From the NCBI GenBank assembly GCA_020725585.1, contig DYES01000045.1, positions 1 to 47,828 of the forward strand: a stretch of 47,828 bases of DNA, written 5' to 3'. The translations under genes were made by a program, and so were the position numbers. The DNA is from Desulfovirgula sp. GTDB taxonomy: Bacteria > Bacillota > Desulfotomaculia > Desulfotomaculales > Nap2-2B. Shown here one piece after another: positions 22,267-30,674 of the stretch. Position 1 is the first letter of the stretch. Every line of letters begins with the position of its first letter. The notes beneath the pieces are model-generated. The model was not told the DNA's origin. It worked only from the letters and a program-made list of their open reading frames with translations, and searched no databases.

Positions 22267-23784
22267 TCAGGTAACTCCGCAGGCCTCTTCCCATTTGCTT
22301 TCCAACAGCGGAAAAGCCAGGGTGAAGGTAGTGCCGGCGCCGGATTTGCTTTCAACGCTGATCGAACCGCCGTGGATCTGGATGATGCGCTGGCTGATGG
22401 CCAGGCCCAGGCCGCTCCCGCCCGCTTTTTTTGTGTAGAAAGGCTTAAAGATTTCCGGAAGGTCTTCCTGGGGTATTCCTATTCCCGTATCACGAATACG
22501 GACGTAAGCTGTGCCCTGGCCTAAAGAAGTTTGTACGCTCAAGGTTCCTCCCTGGGGCATGGCCTGGACGGCGTTTAACACAAGGTTTAGGAAAACCTGT
22601 TTAAGTTTTTCTTCGTTGCCCTGGATCGCAACCGGTTTTTGCGATGGCGAGAATTCCAGGGTAATTCCTTTTTGCTGCAAAAGGAGAGAGCAGTCCTGGA
22701 GAATCTTGTCCAGCAGCTCGTTTAAATTTAAAGGTGCGATGAGGCCCGGGTCGGGCCGTCCAAAATTTAAAAGTTCTTCGACCAATTTATTTTGTCTGTT
22801 GATCTGGTCTTGAATTTTCGTGACGTATTCTTTTAATTCCGGTGAATTGGTCAGTTTTGATTCCATCACCTGGACGGTTGCCTGGATAATGCCCACGGGA
22901 TTTTTTAGTTCGTGGGCGATATTTGTAACCAGTTTTCCCAAGGCAATCAGATTTTCTGAGCGCCTCAACTGTTCAACCATTTGTTCCCTTTCCTGGAGGC
23001 CCGCCGCCAGAGCGTTGATGGCTTCGGTAATTTCCCCCATTTCACCGGGCATTGTCGGCAGCCTGTGCCCGAAGTTCCTTTTCAGCTGAAGAAGGCCGTC
23101 CTTGATCGACCTCACTTGTTTGATTAAGAAAATAATGGTTAATAAAGAAGCAGTGACGCCAAAGCTAAAAACAATTAACGTGACATAACGAATAAAAAGA
23201 CGGATTTTTGTGCTGCGGGCAAAGTGGGGGTGCATTCTTTCCTCCGCCCAGAGCACGGCGATAATTTTGTTGTCCAGCCGAATCGGAATGAGGTATTCCA
23301 AAAACTGGTCATCCCAGGTTCTGCCCAGCCTGGTGATGGGTTCCCCGCCTTTCATGACGGCGGAAATTCCCTTTAAAGCTTCTTTATAGATGCGCTGCTC
23401 CCGTTCATATTTTTCTTCCGGCAGGCGCTTGCCGAATTCGTGGAGAAATCCTTGAATCAGGATTTTATCTTGCTCGATAATGTATAGACCCAGCCGCACG
23501 CCCGGGTAAGCCTGCGCAGCTTGACCGGCTTCTTTATTAAAAATTTCTTCCAAAAGGGCAATCGGCTCTGTACCTGGTGTCCGGGAAGAAAGCTGACCCT
23601 CTATTATTTCGCCTATTTCGCCTATTATTTTGGTAAGTTTTGCTTCCAGGTTAACAATTAAGATGTCGTCTGTTTTAGAGGCGAAATAAACGTCATAGAG
23701 CATAACCAGGACGGGCACCAGCAGGAGGATGAGGACGATCACAAAAATTTGCAGCTTAAAGCTTAGTATTTTCTGAAATGACAT
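22267..23784 (-). CDS. Membrane sensor histidine kinase (paralogue)
   Basis: 505 residues. Two membrane segments (about 13-34 and 197-222), an extracytoplasmic sensor with PGVRLGLYIIEQDKILIQGFL and WAEERMHPHFARSTKIRLFI, HAMP-like linker, HisKA with His291 in NIAHELKNPVGII, and HATPase with DTGIGIPQEDLPEIFKPF and GSGLGLAI. It shares architecture and sensor motifs with the kinase at 11556-13112, so one arose from the other or they share a recent ancestor. ATG 23784 follows TAGGGAT; the longer frame upstream has no site. Its partner is the output-less receiver downstream. Confidence 0.92.
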   Translation of the reverse strand: MSFQKILSFKLQIFVIVLILLLVPVLVMLYDVYFASKTDDILIVNLEAKLTKIIGEIGEIIEGQLSSRTPGTEPIALLEEIFNKEAGQAAQAYPGVRLGLYIIEQDKILIQGFLHEFGKRLPEEKYEREQRIYKEALKGISAVMKGGEPITRLGRTWDDQFLEYLIPIRLDNKIIAVLWAEERMHPHFARSTKIRLFIRYVTLIVFSFGVTASLLTIIFLIKQVRSIKDGLLQLKRNFGHRLPTMPGEMGEITEAINALAAGLQEREQMVEQLRRSENLIALGKLVTNIAHELKNPVGIIQATVQVMESKLTNSPELKEYVTKIQDQINRQNKLVEELLNFGRPDPGLIAPLNLNELLDKILQDCSLLLQQKGITLEFSPSQKPVAIQGNEEKLKQVFLNLVLNAVQAMPQGGTLSVQTSLGQGTAYVRIRDTGIGIPQEDLPEIFKPFYTKKAGGSGLGLAISQRIIQIHGGSISVESKSGAGTTFTLAFPLLESKWEEACGVT

Positions 23785-24244
23785 TTGAATATCCCTAACC
23801 AAAATGTTATTGTCTATCTTAACATATTTGTGCTTTAATGAACAAGACTTTAAAAATTCTAAAAAAAAATTATGAAATTTTTTTATGAAAAACATTTGGA
23901 TTCGGCTCAAGGAAAAAAGAGAGATAGATAGAAAGTCTTCTACTTAGTAAGAACAAGAGATTTTAACATATTCTTAATATTTATCATCAAAAGGCACTTA
24001 ATGCTTGTATTTGGGATTGACATATGTAGTGACAAAAAAATAACAATATATTTAAGATAGTACATTATATCACAAATATTTTAATGATCTCAGAGAAGGC
24101 GCAGGAAGATTTTTTAGAGGGGTTACACCGCAGGCAAGGCGATTACACTATGGCGGGAAGTGGTGACATGTGCTTTTTAGACACAAGCAGGAGGAGTTGG
24201 TTATCTTATTTTGGAAAGGCAGGGTAGTAATTTTTTGCCAGCTG

Positions 24245-24262
24245 AAGTGAACTAATTCACAT
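24245..24262. promoter_or_regulatory. CRP/FNR-type operator, site G
   Basis: AAGTGA-ACTAAT-TCACAT, 10 of 12 arm positions, 267 nt upstream of the fourth permease. Confidence 0.5.
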
Positions 24263-24393
24263 TAGAAATTGAAGCAAGCGGTGGAAGGGAGAACAGAGAA
24301 GAGGGGGTGTTTCGTTTTCAGGGCGGTTTTGACATTAAGGCGCAAGGCTCCAAAAAAGAAAAAACAAAGAAAAAATACGAAGCGGGCTCTTTT

Positions 24394-24421
24394 CAGAAAA
24401 CATGAAAAGAGAGTGGGTTAA
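24394..24421 (+). repeat. 28-bp inverted repeat, left arm
   Basis: Begins CAGAAAACATG and ends GTGGGTTAA. The exact reverse complement occurs at 26745-26772; matching stops abruptly at both edges. The pair encloses the fourth permease, its partner and small RNA copy 2 (2,379 bp outer span). The left arm also overlaps a local hairpin with the preceding CTCTTTTCA. Confidence 0.85.
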
Positions 24422-24463
24422 GACAAAAAATTTAAAAGAAAAGCAGATATAAAAAGAAAAGAT

Positions 24464-24504
24464 GCTCTTCGTGGATGCGGCGAAACGAAAAGAGCGGGTT
24501 TTGT
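24464..24504 (+). terminator. Attenuator-like hairpin before the fourth permease
   Basis: GCTCTTCGT pairs with ACG-A-AAGAGC around 12 nt and is followed by GGGTTTTGTT. It lies within the transcribed leader, 25 nt before the start codon, so it would act as an attenuator if it terminates. Confidence 0.4.
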
Positions 24505-24528
24505 TAAGTTTTAGAAAGGGGGATTTTT

Positions 24529-25845
24529 ATGAACCTGTGGAAAAAAGCTGGCCAAAAAGGCAGGCAGCTTAACGATACGCTGGTGGCCATGCAGGCCGCG
24601 TATGCGAAATGGGACCTGGAAACCAGCACGTTTATTCTCACCAGGCGCAGAAAAGTCCTGCTGGCCATGCTTTTGCCCGTAATCATCTTGATGGGTATAG
24701 AGGCGGCGTCGGCTGCCGATTTAATCGGCGGCGGAAAGGCCTACGGGCCGTCTTTTATAACCACGCAAATGTTTTTCGGTTCGATTTTCGTAGGATTGAT
24801 TGCAGGTTTAATCACCGGTTGCATTGGTGCCGGAGGGGGCTTTGTCATTACCCCGGCTTTGATGAGTATCGGGGTAAGAGGAATTATGACGGTGGGAACC
24901 GATCAGTTTCATATTTTTGCGAAGGCAATCATGGGCACCGCCCTGCACCGGAAGATGGGCAATGTCAGCTTCTGGCTGGCGGTGTGGTTCGTGGCCGGTT
25001 CGTTTGTCGGGGTTACCTTGGGAACCGGCTTAAACAAGTCAATTTATGAAAAAAGCCCGGCCTTAAGCGATGCTTTTATCAGCGCCGTCTATGTGTTTAT
25101 GCTGGGTCTCTTAGGGGCTTACGCTCTCTACGATTACTTTAGTTTACGCAAAGCAGATGCCAATAAAGCGCTCCTGCCTGGCACAACTAAATTTGCCAGG
25201 ACCTTGCAGTCGCTTAAGATCCCGCCATACGTCAGGTTCGATCAGGATGTTGTCCCGGGCGGCCGGCGGCTGCCTGTTTATCCGGTTATCTTGTGCGGAT
25301 TTATCGTTGGTTTTGTAGCTGCCATTATGGGCGTAGGTGGAGGCTTTCTGACCTTCCCCATGTTTGTTTACGGGCTGGGCGTATCCACTTTTACCACAGT
25401 CGGCACGGATATCCTGCAAATAATCTTTACTGCCGGATACGCCTCGATTCGCTACGCCGTTAGCGGACTTGTCTTTTATTCCCTGGCCATGGGTCTTTTG
25501 CTGGGTTCGCTGGTAGGTGTTCAAATTGGTGCCATAGTGACTAAAGTTGTAAAAGGAAATGTGATCCGGGGCTTCTACGCACTGACAATTTTTGCCGGCT
25601 TTGTGAACAGGGCGTGCGCTCTGCCGGAGAAACTTGCGAGTGTCGGTTATATAAGTCTTGCTCCCGCCACCGGAAAAATTATCAGCATGATCGGAACGGT
25701 GATCTTTTTTACTCTGGTCAGCGGGTTCGCCTTCTGGGTGTTTGCCTCTTTCTTCCGCAGCGTGGGGAAGATCCGGGCGGAGCATCTCGGTGTGCAGCCG
25801 GCTGGTCGGGCAGAGCAGGCTTTGGAATATGCCGAAGTAAAGTGA
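24529..25845 (+). CDS. TauE/SafE-family anion permease (fourth copy, N-terminally extended)
   Basis: 438 residues. A ~40-residue charged N-terminal extension (KKAGQKGRQLNDTLVAMQAAY) precedes an extra membrane segment (about 43-65), then the two family repeats: IAGLITGCIGAGGGFVITPA with MTVGTDQFHIFAKAIMGT, and GFVAAIMGVGGGFLTFPM with TTVGTDILQIIFTAGYAS. A long cytoplasmic loop (about 205-255) joins them and the C terminus is charged. AGAAAGGGGGATTTTT precedes the ATG. The next gene starts 12 nt later. Paralogous to the other three but clearly different in its extension, so these are not recent duplicates. Confidence 0.9.
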   Translation: MNLWKKAGQKGRQLNDTLVAMQAAYAKWDLETSTFILTRRRKVLLAMLLPVIILMGIEAASAADLIGGGKAYGPSFITTQMFFGSIFVGLIAGLITGCIGAGGGFVITPALMSIGVRGIMTVGTDQFHIFAKAIMGTALHRKMGNVSFWLAVWFVAGSFVGVTLGTGLNKSIYEKSPALSDAFISAVYVFMLGLLGAYALYDYFSLRKADANKALLPGTTKFARTLQSLKIPPYVRFDQDVVPGGRRLPVYPVILCGFIVGFVAAIMGVGGGFLTFPMFVYGLGVSTFTTVGTDILQIIFTAGYASIRYAVSGLVFYSLAMGLLLGSLVGVQIGAIVTKVVKGNVIRGFYALTIFAGFVNRACALPEKLASVGYISLAPATGKIISMIGTVIFFTLVSGFAFWVFASFFRSVGKIRAEHLGVQPAGRAEQALEYAEVK

Positions 25846-25857
25846 GGAGGGGAGCTT

Positions 25858-26580
25858 ATGCCGGTGATCATCTACAAGCGCCAATTTATAATTGGGCTGG
25901 TTTTGCTGCTTTCCTTCGCGGTTACCCTGGCTGTAATCCTGACCCCCGCCTTTCACGGGATGACCGGACTGCAGTTGGTTGACGGCATTTTTAACTCTTT
26001 ATCCAAAGGGTCGGCCTACTACATTCCGGAGTTAGCGCAGGGAGCTGATAAATTTAGGGGCAACGCGCTGGAAGTGACCTTGACTCCGCTGGGCCCGGAG
26101 GAACTGGCCAAAACCAAAACCCTTTTTGCCGCCGCCGGAGCGGAAGTGGCAGTCAATCAGGATAGCCTGCAGGTTAAAGGCGATCTGGGGTTGGTGGCCA
26201 AAGCCGCGCTTGCCGATGCGGATAGACTGTTTAAGACTGGAGAAGGGGCGGCCGGGGCGGCTGGCGGGCGCTACGGCTTCTCGGACAAAGAAGCCGTGTA
26301 CTGCTGGTGGTCGGCTTTCAAGCAGATTAATAAATATTACTTAAAAAATAACAAAGCCGCCGAGGCGGTTTTTACGGAAAAAATGATCAAAAAAGGCCTG
26401 GAGCCGGCATATAATTATGCGGGCATTCCGCCGGCAAGATTTAATGAAATGGCGGGAATCTCCGTAGGCTCTCTTGTTTTCTATGTATTCTATACCATCT
26501 GGTACGGCTATGCCGTGATGATGATTTTTGAAGGGCTGGGCATTACGGCGAGCAAGCCGGTGAAAAAGTCGGAAGCCTGA
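25858..26580 (+). CDS. Membrane-anchored partner protein of the fourth permease, 240 aa
   Basis: One membrane helix near the N terminus (about 10-31), an extracytoplasmic domain of ~165 residues (about 32-198) and a second helix near the C terminus (about 200-225). The domain has FNSLSKGSAYYIPEL, an alpha/beta middle (ALEVTLTPLGPEELAKTKTLF) and WWSAFKQINKYYLKNNK. GAGGAGGGGAGCTT precedes the ATG, 12 nt after the permease stop. No family is recognised. The layout suggests an external binding or gating subunit for the permease. Confidence 0.75.
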   Translation: MPVIIYKRQFIIGLVLLLSFAVTLAVILTPAFHGMTGLQLVDGIFNSLSKGSAYYIPELAQGADKFRGNALEVTLTPLGPEELAKTKTLFAAAGAEVAVNQDSLQVKGDLGLVAKAALADADRLFKTGEGAAGAAGGRYGFSDKEAVYCWWSAFKQINKYYLKNNKAAEAVFTEKMIKKGLEPAYNYAGIPPARFNEMAGISVGSLVFYVFYTIWYGYAVMMIFEGLGITASKPVKKSEA

Positions 26581-26612
26581 TAAAAAATTTGATCAGGTTG
26601 CGAAAAAAATGA

Positions 26613-26641
26613 TTGACAGCGCCTGACGGGTTTGTTATAAT
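26613..26641 (+). promoter_or_regulatory. Promoter of small RNA copy 2
   Basis: Perfect TTGACA (26613-26618), 17-nt spacer, perfect TATAAT (26636-26641). The start would be near 26648, directly before the RNA element. Confidence 0.8.
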
Positions 26642-26647
26642 TTTAAC

Positions 26648-26725
26648 AAGTAAAAAAAGAAAAAAGGCCAAATCGAACAACGATAGGCCGGTAAGCCTTG
26701 GAAAAGGCTGCCGGCCTTTTCTTTT
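26648..26725 (+). ncRNA. Candidate small structured RNA, copy 2
   Basis: About 78 nt driven by a consensus promoter. It contains the same 21-nt core as copy 1 (26671-26691), with mini-hairpin ATCG-AACAA-CGAT, then GGCCGG / CCGGCC (26711-26716) enclosing an inner stem AGCCTT / AAGGCT, and a TTTTCTTTT tail. Upstream GGCC can pair with the GGCC after the mini-hairpin, competing with the terminator as in copy 1 (GCC/GGC). Inner-stem sequences differ between the copies but pairing is kept. If transcription runs past the tail it enters the right arm of the 28-bp repeat, which is antisense to the fourth-permease leader. Confidence 0.65.
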
Positions 26726-26744
26726 GAGACCCTAAATATGTTCA

Positions 26745-26772
26745 TTAACCCACTCTCTTTTCATGTTTTCTG
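26745..26772 (-). repeat. 28-bp inverted repeat, right arm
   Basis: Exact reverse complement of 24394-24421, 20 nt past the small RNA terminator. Confidence 0.85.
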
Positions 26773-26946
26773 GAGAGGTCGGATTAAATAAAATACCCTT
26801 CCCCTGGAGAGGGCGCAAGTTCCCATTGACACCCTCTCCCCCCTCTCCTTCTTGTCCTGACAAATAAAAAATTTAAGGGCAGTGCAAAAAAGTTTAAAAA
26901 AATATAAAGGAAGGATACATAAGGAAAATTTTTGGAGGTGTTAAAA
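26773..26946. other. Intergenic stretch with GGAGAGGG/CCCTCTCC repeat
   Basis: Contains the 8-bp inverted repeat GGAGAGGG (26806-26813) and CCCTCTCC (26832-26839), a kind of short intergenic repeat seen in many genomes. No other feature is seen before the ribosome binding site of the 44-aa gene. Confidence 0.4.
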
Positions 26947-27081
26947 ATGCAGGATAGGCGGTTTGTTCAAGAGGAAAAACCCCCTGACTGGGTGAATACG
27001 GTTTCTTTAATCGTAGATACTTTGGGCTTGACAACGATCATGTTTTTAACGGGGGCTTTATTAGTGAAGTTTTTTTTATGA
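26947..27081 (+). CDS. 44-aa single-pass membrane microprotein
   Basis: MQDRRFVQEEKPPDWVNTVS leads into one membrane helix (LIVDTLGLTTIMFLTGALLV, about 21-40) and KFFL. An ideal GGAGGTG site lies 7 nt upstream of ATG 26947. Like the other tiny membrane proteins of this region it has a charged N terminus and one helix. Family not recognised; the strong translation signal and compact design support it. Confidence 0.65.
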   Translation: MQDRRFVQEEKPPDWVNTVSLIVDTLGLTTIMFLTGALLVKFFL

Positions 27082-27589
27082 AAAACTTTTTTAAGCGCTT
27101 GTTTGTTTATTATAAAACTAACCTAATAAATAAACGTATTTCAGTATTCTTTCCTTTTGCCCATCCTGTTTGTTTTGACTGCTGTGCAAACTTTCTGGTT
27201 GGCCAGAAAAATTTTAAGACCCCTCAAGCCGACTGAAGCCTTCTTTTGTGCCTCCGCGCAACTGCAAGAGAAGGCCTTCTTACTGCTTCCTGCCAGGCTT
27301 TTCAAAAGAATCCGTTCCTCCCGTACGGTCCTTTACCTTTAGAGCCAACAGTTTTCTTTTAATTCCCCAGAACTTATTTACTTAAAATTTATTCTCTCTT
27401 ATGCCTGGCTTATTCGTGGCAAAGGGTGGCTCTTTTGCAATCATCCCTTGCGCGGCAAAAAAGTTTGTGTTAGAATACATCCGGTAAATTACACACGCCG
27501 GCCCGATTTTTTGCCGGTTGCCCTTTTCGGGTTTTTGCAAAAGGATGAGGGCGGCGGAGGCCAAAACCAGGGCGGAAGGAGGTGTGCAC
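27082..27589. other. Gap between the accessory island and the rpsB operon
   Basis: 508 nt. After the 44-aa gene a hairpin TTTCTGG-TTGG-CCAGAAA (27192-27209) followed by AATTTT may end its transcript; a further hairpin GCCTTCTTTTG / CAAGAGAAGGC lies at 27238-27275. The rpsB promoter is at 27448-27476. The rest, including a 61-codon frame at 27157-27342, shows no gene-like signal. Confidence 0.5.
27448..27476 (+). promoter_or_regulatory. Promoter of the rpsB operon
   Basis: TTGCGC (27448-27453), 17-nt spacer, TAGAAT (27471-27476), 113 nt upstream of the rpsB start. Confidence 0.6.
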
Positions 27590-28294
27590 GTGGCGATTAT
27601 TTCCATGAAGCAGCTATTAGAGGCGGGAGTGCATTTCGGGCACCAGACCCGGCGCTGGAACCCAAAAATGGCTCCCTATATTTTTACCGACCGCAACGGG
27701 ATTTACATCATCGATTTACAGAAAACGGTCAAGAAAATTGAAGAGGCCTATAATTTTATTAAAGGGTTAAGCGCGGCCGGCGGGACCGTTCTTTTTGTCG
27801 GCACCAAGAAGCAGGCTCAAGAAGCGGTGAGAGAAGAGGCCGAAAGATGCAGCATGTTTTACGTTAACCAGCGCTGGTTGGGCGGGATGCTCACGAACTT
27901 TCAAACCATCCGCCGCCGGATCGACCGCCTTATAGAACTGGAAAAAATGGAAGCGGAAGGTGCGCTGGAGTCTTTGCCGAAAAAAGAAATAGCCGAGCTG
28001 GCCAGGGAAAAGGAGAAGCTGGAAAAATCCGTCGGCGGGATTAAGGGGATGAAAAAGCCGCCGGATGCTCTTTTTGTGATCGACCCGCGCAAAGAGCGGA
28101 TCGCTGTGGCCGAGGCGAGGAAGTTGGGCATTCCCATTGTGGCGATTGTGGATACAAATTGCGACCCGGAAGAAATAGACTACGTCATCCCGGGAAACGA
28201 CGACGCCATTCGGGCCGTGAGGCTGCTGACCAGCAAGATTGCGGACGCCGTCATCGAAGGCAGGCAGGGAGAGCAGCTGGCCGAAGCAATCTAA
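27590..28294 (+). CDS. rpsB: 30S ribosomal protein S2
   Basis: 234 residues. Typical S2 sequence: [20 protein letters not shown] near the start, [49 protein letters not shown], the [17 protein letters not shown] block and [25 protein letters not shown] near the end. The start is GTG 27590, since GGAAGGAGGTG lies 5-6 nt upstream; a longer frame upstream has no site. First gene of the translation operon. S2 joins the small subunit late in assembly and binds S1 where S1 is present. Confidence 0.98.
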   Translation: MAIISMKQLLEAGVHFGHQTRRWNPKMAPYIFTDRNGIYIIDLQKTVKKIEEAYNFIKGLSAAGGTVLFVGTKKQAQEAVREEAERCSMFYVNQRWLGGMLTNFQTIRRRIDRLIELEKMEAEGALESLPKKEIAELAREKEKLEKSVGGIKGMKKPPDALFVIDPRKERIAVAEARKLGIPIVAIVDTNCDPEEIDYVIPGNDDAIRAVRLLTSKIADAVIEGRQGEQLAEAI

Positions 28295-28314
28295 AAACAA
28301 CCGACGGCTTTTAG

Positions 28315-28338
28315 GCAGGAGGAAACTCCTGCGTTTTT
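28315..28338 (+). terminator. Attenuating terminator between rpsB and tsf
   Basis: GCAGGAG-GAAA-CTCCTGC followed by GTTTTTCT: a 7-bp GC-rich stem with a GNRA-type tetraloop. It would reduce read-through so that S2 is made in excess of the downstream proteins. Confidence 0.75.
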
Positions 28339-28514
28339 CTGTGCGGATGTTTGCCCCCGGTATCCGCAAGAAGCTGTATGGACATAATAAACAGTAAAGG
28401 CAATAAATAGCAGGCTTCATGAGTGAAATCGGTTTTCAGTTGTGAACCGCCAGCCTTAACCGTGAAGATCATTAAGCCAATATGAAGATCATCAAGAAGA
28501 GGAGGTTTTTTAAG

Positions 28515-29126
28515 TTGGGCGAGATTACTGCCGCGATGGTTAAGGAGTTGCGCGAGCGCACCGGCGCGGGGATGATGGATTGCAAAAAGGCCCTTGCCGA
28601 AACCGGCGGCGACATGCAAAAGGCAATCGACTACCTCCGGGAAAAAGGCCTGGCGGCGGCCGCGAAAAAAGCCGGGCGGGTGACCACCGAAGGAATTGTC
28701 GACGCTTATATTCATCCCGGCGGGAAGGTGGGTGTCCTGCTGGAAGTGAATTGCGAAACGGACTTTGTGGCCAGGACGGATGATTTCCGCTTGCTTGTGC
28801 ACGACCTGGCCATGCAGGTGGCGGCCGCAAAACCCGAATATGTGCGCCGGGAAGATGTGCCGGAAGACGTCATCAGCCGCGAAAAAGAGATTCTGGCCGC
28901 CCAGGCTGCTGGTGAGGGCAAGCCGGAGAAAGTGCTCCAGAAAATCGTGGAAGGCCGGCTGGAAAAATTTTTTAAAGAGACCTGCCTCCTCGAGCAGCCT
29001 TTTATTAAAAACCAGGACGTGACCGTCCAGCAGTTGTTGAATGAGCACATCGCCAGGCTGGGTGAGAACATAACCGTCAGGCGCTTCGTGCGTTTTGAGC
29101 TGGGCGAAGGCCTGGCCAAATCTTGA
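28515..29126 (+). CDS. tsf: Elongation factor Ts
   Basis: 203 residues, a short-form EF-Ts. It catalyses GDP release from EF-Tu. Family motifs: [20 protein letters not shown] with [18 protein letters not shown] (N-terminal UBA-like domain), [20 protein letters not shown] (core), and [18 protein letters not shown] (C terminus). Start is TTG 28515, with GAGGAGG 7-8 nt upstream; the longer frame is upstream of that site. A 15-nt sequence, TGAAGATCAT-[TC]-AAG, is repeated in tandem just before the gene (about 28460-28495). It lies 220 nt after rpsB, with a terminator between. Confidence 0.97.
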   Translation: MGEITAAMVKELRERTGAGMMDCKKALAETGGDMQKAIDYLREKGLAAAAKKAGRVTTEGIVDAYIHPGGKVGVLLEVNCETDFVARTDDFRLLVHDLAMQVAAAKPEYVRREDVPEDVISREKEILAAQAAGEGKPEKVLQKIVEGRLEKFFKETCLLEQPFIKNQDVTVQQLLNEHIARLGENITVRRFVRFELGEGLAKS

Positions 29127-30447
<1,321 letters not shown>

Positions 30448-30674
30448 GGGTTTGAGAAGAAAGGGCGCGGCCCCCTCAAAAACAGTGGCCGGTCGCCAGC
30501 TGCCGGAGGTCGGTTTGCCTGATCAGGAAATCGAAAGTGACTTTCGGCGGCGGGACTGCCTTCTGGAGATGAGGGGGTTGTTTGTAGTTTTCCTTGCCAG
30601 GTGACGCACCACTGCCGGTCTGGATTGAAAATAGGGATCGTCGGCATATTTTGACGCGGGGGGACCCGGCGCTT

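Larger units (their letters stand above)
23785..24528. other. Long control region upstream of the fourth permease
   Basis: 744 nt without a convincing gene. It is A-rich and contains the operator at 24245-24262, a hairpin CTCTTTTCA / TGAAAAGAG (24387-24411), the left arm of the 28-bp inverted repeat (24394-24421) and a terminator-like hairpin (24464-24504) just before the permease. Very short frames (such as a 25-codon one from about 24150) lack good ribosome binding sites. Confidence 0.6.

Noticed and set aside
24150-24300. Short frames of 25-32 codons upstream of the fourth permease
   Set aside because: Weak or badly spaced ribosome binding sites and overlap with A-rich leader and hairpins; not supportable as genes.
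26806-26839. GGAGAGGG / CCCTCTCC inverted repeat
   Set aside because: Short, common type of intergenic repeat; kept only as part of the gap description, not as a finding.
27157-27342. 61-codon plus-strand frame in the gap before rpsB
   Set aside because: No ribosome binding site and overlaps hairpins; no composition typical of coding sequence.
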